21,721 nt of DNA. Origin: Hyphomicrobium sp. (lineage in GTDB: Bacteria > Pseudomonadota > Alphaproteobacteria > Rhizobiales > Hyphomicrobiaceae). Both the position numbers and the translations under genes were made by a program. Positions 7,623-15,029 of this stretch are shown here, one piece after another; position 1 is the first letter of the stretch, and every line of letters starts with the position of its first letter. The notes beneath the pieces were generated by a model. That model did not search any database, was not told the origin of the DNA, and saw only the letters and a list, made by a program, of their open reading frames with translations. Location of the stretch: the NCBI GenBank assembly GCA_030598645.1, contig JAUVPN010000005.1, positions 1 through 21,721 of the forward strand, in the 5' to 3' direction.

Positions 7623-8108
7623 CTACTTTCCCTCGGCGGGCGGTTGGCGCTCGTCGCGATTGCCGCCAAGGGTAGGCTTGTGTTCAATCTTGGTCATGGC
7701 TTTTTCAAGCGCCTCGAAGACCAGCATCACTGATCCGTGCCGTGCCTTGTAGTGCCGCACGGGCTCCAGGAGCGCGAGATCGGAAAAGCGCCCCGTCGGC
7801 GGCAGCGCGCCACCCTTGAGCATACGGCGCATTGCAGATCCAGCCTCACGCAGCTCCTGCGACGTGGCCCCAATAATATTGGTCCCTACGATCGAGCATG
7901 TCGCCTGCCCAAGCAGACAAGCCTTCACTGTTTGGCCATAACCCGTGACGTGGCCCCCGCTCATATTGAGATCGATACTGATCGTCGAGCCACACAGCTT
8001 AGAATAGCCGGTCGCCGTCGCATCGGGACTTTTCAGACGCTCAGAATGCGGAATGTGAGCTGCAAGCTCTAAAAGCTTAGTATTGTAGATCTCGTCCAAA
8101 TCCGCCAT
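7623..8108 (-). CDS. NifU/IscU-like iron-sulfur cluster assembly scaffold
   Basis: The 161-residue protein belongs to the NifU N-terminal/IscU/SufU fold that assembles Fe-S clusters on conserved cysteines. Cys39 lies in K-L-C-G-S and Cys64 in K-A-C-L-L-G-Q-A-T-C, matching the first two scaffold cysteines. Where IscU has its third cysteine (around Cys106), this protein reads R-H-Y-K-A-R-H-G-S-V-M-L, without Cys. Cys71 is an extra cysteine close to Cys64. To my recollection this sequence type is usual for a rhizobial subgroup annotated as Fe-S scaffold, so true scaffold activity is a family-based guess. The C-terminal 20 residues are polar. Its ATG lies about 155 bases from the start chosen for the divergent folE gene. 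The order scaffold/folE/hisI fits Hyphomicrobiales synteny. Confidence 0.88.
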   Translation of the reverse strand: MADLDEIYNTKLLELAAHIPHSERLKSPDATATGYSKLCGSTISIDLNMSGGHVTGYGQTVKACLLGQATCSIVGTNIIGATSQELREAGSAMRRMLKGGALPPTGRFSDLALLEPVRHYKARHGSVMLVFEALEKAMTKIEHKPTLGGNRDERQPPAEGK

Positions 8109-8263
8109 TGCATAACCTTAACGATTGGCAGGAACCAATTTCCTCTTCACTTCCCAATTCGCAAGCCTCAGCCAATAATATAGGTGACGCCCGCCCAAAA
8201 GGGTATTTGCCAAATGACATTCAGGCACCAATTCCAATTAGACGTCTGCGCGAAGGGCAAATT

Positions 8264-8884
8264 GTGAAGAAGAATACCAAAGTCCAAACTGCAGGGTCCG
8301 CTCACCGACGTCCCTCTCGAGAAGAAGCGGAAGAAGCAGTACGCACGCTACTCGCCTGGGCAGGCGACGATCCCAACCGAACTGGCCTTATCAACACGCC
8401 TATGCGCGTCGCCGACGCCTTTGAGGAGCGCTTCTGCGGCTACCGTATGGACCCGGCGTCAGAACTCGCTCGCACGTTTCAGGATGTCTCAGGTTACACT
8501 GACATGATCTTGCTACGCGACGTTCGCGTGGAGAGCCATTGCGAACACCATATTGCACCCTTCGTTGGCGTCGCACATGTTGCCTACGTTCCCGATAAAC
8601 ATATCGTTGGCTTGTCAAAGCTTGCGCGAGTAGTCGATATTTTTGCGCGTCGTTTGCAGGTTCAAGAGTCCCTCACTGCACAGATCGCTAATACCATCCA
8701 GCATGAGCTCGTCCCCAAAGGGGTCGCTGTTATGATCAGCGCCGCTCACCAATGCATGACTTTGCACGCCGTCAACCAGCCAAACACCATTATGATGACA
8801 ACACACTTCACGGGCGTTTTCGAAAGATCGGAAAATTGGCGTGATCGCTTTATACATGCGGTACAGACCCGGCGTCCCGAATGA
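8264..8884 (+). CDS. folE: GTP cyclohydrolase I
   Basis: This enzyme converts GTP to 7,8-dihydroneopterin triphosphate, the first step of folate/pterin synthesis. The GTG at 8264 gives 206 residues, the normal family length, with an AAGGG site 6 bases upstream. The frame stays open for 52 more codons to a TTG at 8108 that overlaps the divergent NifU-like start; that form is less likely. Zinc ligands are Cys93 and His96 in S-H-C-E-H-H and Cys164 in H-Q-C-M, with the exact 71-residue spacing seen in E. coli FolE. Ser118-Lys119, Arg122 and Gln134-Glu135 also match active-site positions. Unusually, the segment after Cys164 reads M-T-L-H-A-V-N-Q-P-N-T, where canonical enzymes have an Arg-Gly-Val (Arg185 in E. 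coli); here that Arg is His168. hisI follows after about 50 bases. Confidence 0.93.
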   Translation: MKKNTKVQTAGSAHRRPSREEAEEAVRTLLAWAGDDPNRTGLINTPMRVADAFEERFCGYRMDPASELARTFQDVSGYTDMILLRDVRVESHCEHHIAPFVGVAHVAYVPDKHIVGLSKLARVVDIFARRLQVQESLTAQIANTIQHELVPKGVAVMISAAHQCMTLHAVNQPNTIMMTTHFTGVFERSENWRDRFIHAVQTRRPE

Positions 8885-8937
8885 CGCACAGAGGCTGTCC
8901 TCGCTCACAACGCGCAACCTGATAAAGAGCATGACCG

Positions 8938-9384
8938 ATGCCCGATAAGACAAGTCCTAAATTCACGCCCCGTGGCAACAACGAGGCGGTTGAGTCGGGA
9001 TCTGATTTGCAACCCAAATTCGATTCCGAAGGGCTGATCCCGGCTATTGTCACCGACGCATCGACTGGCGAGGTGCGGATGTTTGCCTGGATGAACGAAG
9101 ACGCATTCGCCCGCACCATAGAAACTCGCGTCGCTTATTTCTGGAGCCGCTCGCGCAAAGCCCTTTGGAAAAAGGGTGAAGAAAGCGGCAATCTCCTTCG
9201 TGTTATCGAGATGCTCATCGATTGCGACCAAGACGTTGTTTGGTTGCGCGTGAATATTGAAGGTGGAGGTGTTGCTTGCCATACGGGGCGGCGCAGTTGC
9301 TTCTACCGCTCTATCCCGCTCGGTGTTTCACCAACGCCGGCTTTGCGCCTTATACCAGCCGATGCAAATACGAGTACGCGTTAA
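8938..9384 (+). CDS. hisI: Phosphoribosyl-AMP cyclohydrolase
   Basis: The 148-residue enzyme opens the adenine ring of phosphoribosyl-AMP, the third step of histidine synthesis. It is the stand-alone cyclohydrolase without the HisE pyrophosphatase domain found fused in enterics. The metal site is clear: Asp95, Asp97 and Asp99 in D-C-D-Q-D, with Cys96, Cys114 and Cys121 in A-C-H-T-G-R-R-S-C-F-Y-R. The substrate segment M-F-A-W-M-N-E-D-A (48-56) and Y-F-W-S-R-S-R (67-73) are also typical, as is K-G-E-E-S-G. The start is the ATG at 8938; an ATG 7 bases earlier is out of frame and terminates quickly. It follows folE at a short gap and probably shares its transcript. An inverted repeat CGGGGA/TCCCCG flanks an A-run just past the stop. 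Confidence 0.97.
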   Translation: MPDKTSPKFTPRGNNEAVESGSDLQPKFDSEGLIPAIVTDASTGEVRMFAWMNEDAFARTIETRVAYFWSRSRKALWKKGEESGNLLRVIEMLIDCDQDVVWLRVNIEGGGVACHTGRRSCFYRSIPLGVSPTPALRLIPADANTSTR

Positions 9385-9414
9385 CGGGGATACACGAAAA
9401 AAAAACCTTCCCCG
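9385..9414 (+). other. Inverted repeat spanning an A-run after hisI
   Basis: CGGGGA (9385-9390) and TCCCCG (9409-9414) can pair around an 18-base loop containing nine consecutive A residues. No T tract follows, so it is not an intrinsic terminator on the plus strand. It may simply mark the end of the folE-hisI transcript. Confidence 0.35.
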
Positions 9415-9590
9415 CACTCGAAGCTCATTCATCCCCGACTCAGCAAAAAGTGCTAAATTAACAGCGCCTCTCTATATGTAGGGAAGGTACCTTTACGTAA
9501 CGCGTAATATGACAGTATCAGCAGGCGGCACGTAAATTGCTGATCTCAAGAGATGGAATAATGGTGCGCAGCACAAATCGGTGACCCTAT

Positions 9591-10553
9591 ATGACAAAAG
9601 CAAAAATCGGCTTGGCGTTAGGAGGGGGAGCAGCTCGTGGCTGGGCTCATATAGGTGTTGTCAAAGCGCTCGCAAACGCTGGGATTAAGCCGGACATTAT
9701 CGTGGGAACATCCATTGGTGCGGTTGTGGGTGCTTGTCATGCAGGCGGTCGCCTCGATGCACTGGAAAATTTCGCACGTGAACTGACGCGCCGGCGCGTA
9801 TTCGGCTACCTCGACTTTAACTTCGCAGGAACCGGTCTGATTAACGGCCAGCGGCTCTGCCAGCGGCTCGACCAAGAACTTGGCGATCTCCATATCGAGG
9901 ATTTAGAAGAGCGTTTTACTGCAGTCGCTACCGAAATTGGGACTGGCCATGAAATCTGGCTGTCGCACGGAAGGGTCGTCGACGCGGTTCGCGCGTCTTA
10001 TGCGCTGCCCGGCATTTTCAAGCCGGTGAAGATAAATGACCGTTGGTTGTTCGACGGTGCCCTAGTCAATCCGATTCCCGTTTCAGTGTGCCGGGCCCAC
10101 GGCGCACGCTATGTCATTGCCGTCAACCTTAACTTCGACATGTGCGGCCGCGGTACGATCGTCCCCCACTTAGAGCCCGACATCGTGGAAGCCCCTCCCG
10201 AGCCCGAGCCAGAGCCTCTTCTAGGCAAAAACGGTATAGCAGTGCGCAGGCTTCTCCGCCGCCAGATCTACGGCAAAGGTGAAGCGGCACCAGGCATCTC
10301 CACCGTCATGGTAGAAGCTTTCAACATCGTGCAAGACCGAATCGCCCGTTCACGTCTGGCCGGTGACCCGCCAGACATGATAATCAACCCGCGATTAGGC
10401 GGGATCGGTCTTTTTGATTTTCATCGCGCCGACGAGCTGATCGATCGTGGCGAGAAGGCCGCAAAGCGCGAGCTTGCAGATATGACGCGCGAGATTGAAG
10501 CGCGCCGGCGTATTTCCGACGCGAATGCTGACACTATGCAAGGCGTGTCATAA
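9591..10553 (+). CDS. Patatin-like phospholipase family protein (RssA/NTE type)
   Basis: The 320-residue protein has the bacterial patatin-like serine acyl-hydrolase fold. The oxyanion-hole motif G-G-G-A-A-R-G-W occupies residues 11-18, the nucleophile elbow G-T-S-I-G residues 39-43 (Ser41), and the catalytic Asp is Asp155 in F-D-G-A, completing the Ser-Asp dyad. No signal peptide is seen, so it is cytoplasmic or membrane-peripheral. A Pro/Glu-rich stretch (about 200-212) interrupts the domain, and the C-terminal segment is helical and charged. Substrates of this subfamily are mostly unknown; lipids or lysophospholipids are likely. It follows hisI after 206 bases and precedes the CBS-protein gene, which is convergent, a neighbourhood I recall from rhizobial genomes. 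The ribosome site before the ATG is weak. Confidence 0.93.
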   Translation: MTKAKIGLALGGGAARGWAHIGVVKALANAGIKPDIIVGTSIGAVVGACHAGGRLDALENFARELTRRRVFGYLDFNFAGTGLINGQRLCQRLDQELGDLHIEDLEERFTAVATEIGTGHEIWLSHGRVVDAVRASYALPGIFKPVKINDRWLFDGALVNPIPVSVCRAHGARYVIAVNLNFDMCGRGTIVPHLEPDIVEAPPEPEPEPLLGKNGIAVRRLLRRQIYGKGEAAPGISTVMVEAFNIVQDRIARSRLAGDPPDMIINPRLGGIGLFDFHRADELIDRGEKAAKRELADMTREIEARRRISDANADTMQGVS

Positions 10554-10592
10554 ACTCGGCTTACTCAAACCCTTCGGCCGCATTGCGCGAAC

Positions 10593-11024
10593 TCAGCCGG
10601 TCGCAAAATAACCACGCATTGCGGTCACTTCCATTTCCACTTCAGCAATATGATTCTTCACTACATCGCCGATCGAGATAAGGCCGACCAGTGCTCCGTC
10701 TTCGATTACCGGCACGTGGCGGAAGCGACCCTGGGTCATTAGTTCCATCATCTCGTCAATAGTCGTCGCCTCCTGACACGAGATGACGTCGGCCGTCATG
10801 TATTTGGAAACGGGATCCTTAAGTATAGCCTCGCCTGTTTCAGCGAGAGCGTGGATCACGTCACGCTCCGAAATAATTCCTGCTAATTCACCCTTCTCGC
10901 CGACGATGACAATTGCGCCAATCCTTTTCGTGGCAAGCAAGGTGACGATGTCAAGCATCTTTACGTCAGGTCGCGCGGTTGTCACTGCGCGGCCCTTCGC
11001 TTTCAAGAGTTGAGCGATATTCAC
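10593..11024 (-). CDS. CBS-domain pair protein
   Basis: The 143-residue protein consists almost entirely of two CBS domains (about residues 8-65 and 75-132), modules that bind adenosyl nucleotides such as AMP, ATP, SAM or NAD and act as energy or redox sensors. Visible hallmarks are R-I-G-A-I-V-I-V ... G-I-I-S-E-R-D-V in the first domain and R-F-R-H-V-P-V-I ... L-V-G-L-I-S-I-G-D-V in the second. No catalytic or DNA-binding domain is attached, so it likely acts as a stand-alone sensor or regulator. The start is GTG at 11022-11024 with a strong GGGAGGAAGG site, which supports it. It converges with the patatin gene, with 39 bases between stops. A TTGACA box flanked by an inverted repeat lies about 60 bases upstream. 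Confidence 0.93.
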   Translation of the reverse strand: MNIAQLLKAKGRAVTTARPDVKMLDIVTLLATKRIGAIVIVGEKGELAGIISERDVIHALAETGEAILKDPVSKYMTADVISCQEATTIDEMMELMTQGRFRHVPVIEDGALVGLISIGDVVKNHIAEVEMEVTAMRGYFATG

Positions 11025-11068
11025 GGCCTTCCTCCCAATACGCTGTGCTATCGAAACAAAAAGATATG

Positions 11069-11093
11069 GCTATTAAAATTCTGTCAAAATAGC
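11069..11093 (-). promoter_or_regulatory. Candidate promoter element with inverted repeat upstream of the CBS gene
   Basis: On the minus strand a perfect TTGACA (bases 11082-11087) lies inside the loop of an inverted repeat GCTATT/AATAGC (11069-11074 and 11088-11093), about 60 bases upstream of the CBS-protein start. A -10 box at the normal 17-base spacing is not clear; TATCTT at a 15-base spacing is the nearest candidate. The arrangement would suit a promoter overlapped by an operator, but this is inference. Confidence 0.3.
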
Positions 11094-11207
11094 AGAAGAC
11101 CACACGTCCCCGCACCGATGCACAGACATTCCGCCCTTCTCAAGGGACATCATAAGACACCCCCACAGCCGGCTATGGTGCTGCAAACATGATTAAGACG
11201 CAAGCAC

Positions 11208-11933
11208 TCAGTGAAAAACTTGGTTGTCTGGTGAATGAATCTTAGGCTTTGGCTCAAAGAAACCAAATGCAAATAGACCAGCGAAGTACCCGCCAAGGTG
11301 GGCTTCCCAGGCGACCCCGCCTGCCATTACGCCGCTAAAACCGAACATTGCGAGCACATTCATAAGAATAAAGATTCCGCTGACGGCGAGCACTCGACGG
11401 TCATTGAGCATTTGCGAGATAGACATCAACGGCACGCTTTGCGGCGCTTCGCGTAGCATCCATATCCCTCCGTGATCGATCGCGCTAAATAGGAAACGCA
11501 TGGTCCCCCCCATGAGGCCAGATATAGCGCCAGATGCGCCGACAACAGGCGCCATCAGCCCTGGATTAAGGATTAGGAAAGTTAGGGCGCCCGCGACGGC
11601 GCAGAACGCAAAGAACAAGAGAAAGCGGTTTGCGCCGATCCGTATGGCAACGGCCCCACCAAATACAACAAGCCACGCCGCATTGAACATGAGATGCGTA
11701 ATGTCGCCGTGCACCAAGGTATGTGTAAGAAACGAAGTAACGGAAGCAGTCGGGCCACCAGGCAGCATTTCTGAAAACCCGGAATAGCGTGCGGGAATGA
11801 ACGCCATGGACAGTGTAAGCCAATTCTCCCAAGCGGTGGGCAAGAGAATTGAGAGCACATGAACACCAACTAGTAGTGCCGCGACGGCCACCACAACGTT
11901 TGGCACATTAAACATCGGTGGGTGTCGGCTCAC
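11208..11933 (-). CDS. Rhomboid-family intramembrane serine protease
   Basis: The 241-residue polytopic membrane protein should cleave transmembrane segments of other proteins within the lipid bilayer. Catalytic Ser135 lies in G-A-S-G-A-I-S-G and His212 in E-A-H-L-G-G-Y-F-A-G, forming the rhomboid dyad; His80 and Asn84 in T-H-L-M-F-N-A match the oxyanion-stabilising H-x-x-x-N of helix 2. About six hydrophobic segments are visible (roughly 9-31, 79-97, 101-121, 125-150, 182-200, 210-226). The GTG start at 11931-11933 is preceded by AAGGAGG at a tight 4-base spacing; the ATG six codons later is an alternative. It diverges from the PAS_5 gene. Natural substrates of alphaproteobacterial rhomboids are mostly unknown. 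Confidence 0.95.
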   Translation of the reverse strand: MSRHPPMFNVPNVVVAVAALLVGVHVLSILLPTAWENWLTLSMAFIPARYSGFSEMLPGGPTASVTSFLTHTLVHGDITHLMFNAAWLVVFGGAVAIRIGANRFLLFFAFCAVAGALTFLILNPGLMAPVVGASGAISGLMGGTMRFLFSAIDHGGIWMLREAPQSVPLMSISQMLNDRRVLAVSGIFILMNVLAMFGFSGVMAGGVAWEAHLGGYFAGLFAFGFFEPKPKIHSPDNQVFH

Positions 11934-12196
11934 ATGGCCTCCTTTTGCTGCGATATCAAAGCCTCAACTGCCAGCTAATCTGGCGTTGGGCGACCGGGGA
12001 ACTTAACGACCCGTGCTTCTGCCCACAACCTTTGATCGATGTTCACAACCGCTTCTGCAGATCGTGGCACGGAAGCTGCTCGATAGAATGTCGACAAAGC
12101 GGTCCACACGGTCAGCTGTGCCAATTTGAGACTATGCGCGCCGCGAATTCAGGCTTTCGGGGTTGTTTTGAACGGGGAGTATCGCAGGCGGATATT

Positions 12197-12835
12197 ATGA
12201 GACATAGGACAAGCCAGAAACTCTACGATTATTGGAACCATGTGCGCGGCGATCGCTCCGCGCCCAATCGGTTCGATATAGAACCATCAAAAATCGCCGA
12301 TATCTTGCCTAGCACGTTCATCCTGGAGCGGGCGGGAGCTGACACCTACCAGTTCCGCCTAGCTGGCACCCGCATGTGCGAAATTTTCGGAAAAGAACTG
12401 CGCTGCACAAATTTTCTGGCGGGTTGGCCGTTGGAAGATCGCCATTTATTGGTCCGGAATCTATCTGTTCTCACTAATCAAGCAGCAACTGCTCTTATCC
12501 ATTTCCAAGCAACGGCACGAGCTGAGCAGGCGATTGAATTCGAAGTGTTGCTGCTCCCCCTGTTTCACACTCACAAGAAGATAGACCGAATTCTAGGTTG
12601 CTGTTCCCCGCTCGGCAGCCCCAGCTGGCTTGGTGATAAGCCGCTTCTGAGCCGACGTCTCGTTGCCAACGAGCTTGTCTGGCCCAATTCCGATCGCCAG
12701 GCTTCGATCCCTGCCAAATCGTCTGCTTCCACCATAGATACCCAGGACGGCAGCGCCCGAATTGTCCGATCAGCGGAGCGGCAGTTTATCGTTTTTGAGG
12801 GGGGACTCGGGCGGGCAGCTGACAAAGAGATCTGA
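12197..12835 (+). CDS. PAS-domain protein of the PAS_5 type
   Basis: With the ATG at 12197 the protein has 212 residues. It opens with R-H-x-x-S-x-x-L-Y-x-Y-W-N-x-x-R-G-x-R-like sequence, then D-I-E-P-S-K-I-A-D-I-L-P-x-x-F-I-L-E and F-R-L-A-G-T-R-M-C-x-x-F-G-x-E-L. This is how I remember the alphaproteobacterial PAS_5 (PF07310) family beginning. Such proteins lack an output domain and their role is unclear; some relate to motility and cell-cycle regulation. The frame is open upstream to 11918, overlapping the rhomboid start, and contains another ATG at 12134. The extension is Cys-rich and atypical, so the shorter start is preferred. The C-terminal 50 residues are variable and end in a short hydrophobic F-I-V-F-E segment. 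It diverges from the rhomboid gene. Confidence 0.85.
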   Translation: MRHRTSQKLYDYWNHVRGDRSAPNRFDIEPSKIADILPSTFILERAGADTYQFRLAGTRMCEIFGKELRCTNFLAGWPLEDRHLLVRNLSVLTNQAATALIHFQATARAEQAIEFEVLLLPLFHTHKKIDRILGCCSPLGSPSWLGDKPLLSRRLVANELVWPNSDRQASIPAKSSASTIDTQDGSARIVRSAERQFIVFEGGLGRAADKEI

Positions 12836-13511
12836 TCCCCCGCAATACTCCTATCGGGTCGCCCGACCGGGTTAGATGTCCCTCTTGTGGTTTAGCTAAG
12901 ACGCCAATTCGAAATTGGTTCGCTGGTTAGCCCTTCATTAAGGTCATCCCTTGCATAGTTCGTCGGTGAACAAAGCCTCCGCAGTGGGTGGCTTGGGCAC
13001 TGCTCGCTAACGGCAAGGCTGCGCAGCGCGGCACATTCGCAGGAACCGTTCATGTCTGAGAGTTTGGTGCCACATGCGCGACGCAAACTGACTGGTGCCA
13101 ACCTCATAGGGGATTGTAGACACTCGCATGTGCGCTTTGCATTCCCATGCAACGGTCACCTCCGTCGGGTCCAGGCAGACACATTTCCACTCCTTGGCAT
13201 TGCCTGCATAACAACACTAATCAAACATGTCGCCTCAGCGGTTTCCACTCAGATGACATTCGGACGTCGCCTGTCGAAGGTCGTTCAAGTGTTTGGCAAA
13301 TGTACTCGTTTGTCATTCGTTAATGAACGATTGCAATGGCCAGAACCAGCATTGGAATTTTTGCCGATTGGGCACCCGCAATCAAATTCAGAGGTCCAAA
13401 GAAATGTCTAAAGACTGCAAGCAAATTTTCTTCAATTCTCACGGCGGGACTTCACAGTAAAACGAGCACTGCGGAGTATATTTGTAGGAAGGAGTAACGG
13501 GGTAATTCGTG
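12836..13511. other. 676-base stretch without a convincing gene
   Basis: Between the PAS_5 gene and the C93 protease gene there is no frame with recognisable family features. A 119-codon plus-strand frame (13052-13411) and an 86-codon minus-strand frame (12892-13152) are open but have His/Arg/Cys-rich composition typical of noncoding reading. A short hairpin TCGGG/CCCGA near 12855 follows the PAS_5 stop without a T tract. GGAAGGAG near 13488-13495 and GGGG closer in belong to the leader of the next gene. Degraded gene remnants or an undetected RNA gene cannot be excluded. Confidence 0.5.
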
Positions 13512-14171
13512 ATGCAGCGGGTGCGGTATAGCGCAGTTTTACTTTTCGGAAGCCTACTAGTTTCAACTGGCGCGGCTGGGCAAGATGTTACAGGCTATCG
13601 TTCGGTTGACCAATCAACCGTACGCACGCCTGACTTCATGCGCATTTATGGGCCTGCTTCGCCTCCTCATGGCTTCGTCCGCTTTTGCGAAAAGAGGCCT
13701 GAAGAATGCAGCGGCGATAATGGGCCAGAAAGTCGCGTCGATGCCAACTCAGACCGACTCACCGAGCTCGACGACATCAACCGCCTCATCAACCATGCAA
13801 TCGCTCCCGCCACAGATCTTGAGGTGTACGGTATCAAAGAATACTGGACACTACCGAGCACGCGCGGCGACTGCGAAGATTACGCCCTGCTGAAACGGCG
13901 CATGCTTATTGCCCGCGGCTGGCCGGTAAGTTCGCTGCTCTTGACCGTTGTACGTGACGAGAAAGGTGACGGGCATGCCGTGTTGACTGCCCGCACCCTG
14001 CAAGGAGATTTCATTCTTGACAACAAGGTTGAGAAACTTCTCCTTTGGAATCGGACGCCCTATGAGTTCGTAATGCGCCAGTCTTATCTCGACCCTCGCG
14101 TTTGGGTGGCGTTGGATGCACGGCACACACCAGTCTCAACCGCTCTTTCGGGTGTCCAAAACGACAGTTGA
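13512..14171 (+). CDS. Transglutaminase-like cysteine protease (BTLCP, peptidase C93)
   Basis: This 219-residue exported protein belongs to the bacterial transglutaminase-like cysteine protease family. A signal peptide covers about residues 1-23 (Arg3, hydrophobic core, cleavage near A-A-G-Q). The catalytic triad is visible as Cys121 in R-G-D-C-E-D-Y-A-L, His155 in G-D-G-H-A-V-L and Asp170 in F-I-L-D-N. The W-x-x-P, D-I-N and E-Y-W-x-L-P segments before the Cys are family-typical. Relatives such as LapG cleave the surface adhesin LapA under c-di-GMP control in gammaproteobacteria; no adhesin or LapD gene is in this window, so that role is not assumed. A GTG immediately precedes the ATG in frame; the ATG is preferred. 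It converges on the gamma carbonic anhydrase gene with 30 bases between stops. Confidence 0.93.
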   Translation: MQRVRYSAVLLFGSLLVSTGAAGQDVTGYRSVDQSTVRTPDFMRIYGPASPPHGFVRFCEKRPEECSGDNGPESRVDANSDRLTELDDINRLINHAIAPATDLEVYGIKEYWTLPSTRGDCEDYALLKRRMLIARGWPVSSLLLTVVRDEKGDGHAVLTARTLQGDFILDNKVEKLLLWNRTPYEFVMRQSYLDPRVWVALDARHTPVSTALSGVQNDS

Positions 14172-14201
14172 GGCTTACGCGCTTCCGTTTGCACTTGGTT
14201 C

Positions 14202-14732
14202 TCACGTCTGGGCATCTAGGCCAGCAGCGTACCGCTTCCAATTTTTTACGTAGCGACCGGCGCCCCCGCTAAAACGAACCACGTCCTCATCCGTCAACTC
14301 GCGCACGATCTTACCTGGGGAACCGAGCACCATTGAACGTGACGGAATCTCCTTACCTTCCGGGATAAGTGTGTTGGCCCCTATGAGGCATTCGTCGCCA
14401 ATCTTCGTCCCGTTTAGGATGATGGACCCAATTCCTATCAGGCATCCACGACCAATGGTGCAGCCGTGCAACATAACCATGTGACCGACGGTACAATCGG
14501 CGCCGATTGTGAGCGGAAAACCTGGATCCGTGTGCAGTACGCACGCTTCCTGGATATTGGTACGCTCGCCGACGCGGATCACCTCGTTGTCGCCACGCAA
14601 GACACTGCCGAACCAAATGCTAGCATCTTCTTCGAGGACAACCTTGCCGATGACAATGGCATTGGGCGCAACCCAATAGTGACCTTTCCGCGGCGTCTCA
14701 ACACGAATGCCGTCCAGCTCAAAGAGCGCCAT
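14202..14732 (-). CDS. Gamma carbonic anhydrase-family hexapeptide protein
   Basis: The 176-residue protein is a left-handed beta-helix hexapeptide-repeat protein of the YrdA/PaaY/gamma-CA group. Three zinc-ligand histidines are in place: His67 in V-L-H-T-D, His84 in V-G-H and His89 in L-H-G-C, with the usual 17- and 5-residue spacings. Repeated [LIV]-G-x-x-x-x units run from about residue 25 to 135, and D-N-E-V-I-R-V-G-x-x-x-N-I-Q-E (48-62) is typical. A C-terminal helix follows. Members trimerise; some have carbonic anhydrase activity and many do not, so enzymatic activity is uncertain. It is the last of a minus-strand set (cysE, DUF3126, this gene) with 29 bases to the preceding stop, so a shared transcript is likely. 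Confidence 0.93.
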   Translation of the reverse strand: MALFELDGIRVETPRKGHYWVAPNAIVIGKVVLEEDASIWFGSVLRGDNEVIRVGERTNIQEACVLHTDPGFPLTIGADCTVGHMVMLHGCTIGRGCLIGIGSIILNGTKIGDECLIGANTLIPEGKEIPSRSMVLGSPGKIVRELTDEDVVRFSGGAGRYVKNWKRYAAGLDAQT

Positions 14733-14761
14733 GGCTTGCCTATACCCCCAAAGCTTCTCTC

Positions 14762-14977
14762 TTAAGCCTGTTCCAGATCGAGGTCGAGTATGGCCATTTG
14801 AAATTGGTAGGAAATTTCTCCGTCTTCCTCTTCGCGGAACAATACGGCAATAAACTCATCGCCAATAAAAACCTCGGCAGAGTCAGTTTTCTTGGGCCGG
14901 GCACGTATCTCTAGGTTAGTTGTGCCGAACGTCTTGCGCAGATACGCCTGCAGGCGGGCTATTTCTTCCTTGTCCAT
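14762..14977 (-). CDS. DUF3126 family protein
   Basis: This is a 71-residue cytoplasmic protein of the DUF3126 family, known from alphaproteobacteria and of unknown function. It starts M-D-K-E-E-I-A-R-L-Q-A-Y-L-R-K-x-F, then a strand-rich centre L-E-I-R-A-R-P-K-K-x-D-S-A-E-V-F-I-G-D-E-F-I-A-V-L-F-R, and an acidic end, E-E-E-D-G-E ... L-D-L-D-L-E. The frame is open upstream to 15121, but the ATG at 14975-14977 has a strong GGAGGAG site 9 bases upstream and matches the known family start. It lies 52 bases after cysE and 29 before the gamma carbonic anhydrase gene on the same strand. Its constant position after cysE in Hyphomicrobiales is my recollection and hints at a link with cysteine synthesis, without direct evidence. 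Confidence 0.9.
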   Translation of the reverse strand: MDKEEIARLQAYLRKTFGTTNLEIRARPKKTDSAEVFIGDEFIAVLFREEEDGEISYQFQMAILDLDLEQA

Positions 14978-15029
14978 TCTTAGATTCTCCTCCGCGCTCC
15001 GTGCACCAGAACTGCCATTGAACCAGATC

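Noticed and set aside
11918..12196. N-terminal extension of the PAS_5 protein overlapping the rhomboid start
   Set aside because: Cys/Arg/His-rich extension without domain features; the family normally starts at the R-H-x-x-S segment encoded from 12197.
13052..13411. 119-codon plus-strand frame in the gap before the C93 protease
   Set aside because: No recognised family, amino-acid make-up typical of unused frames, no neighbour relation.
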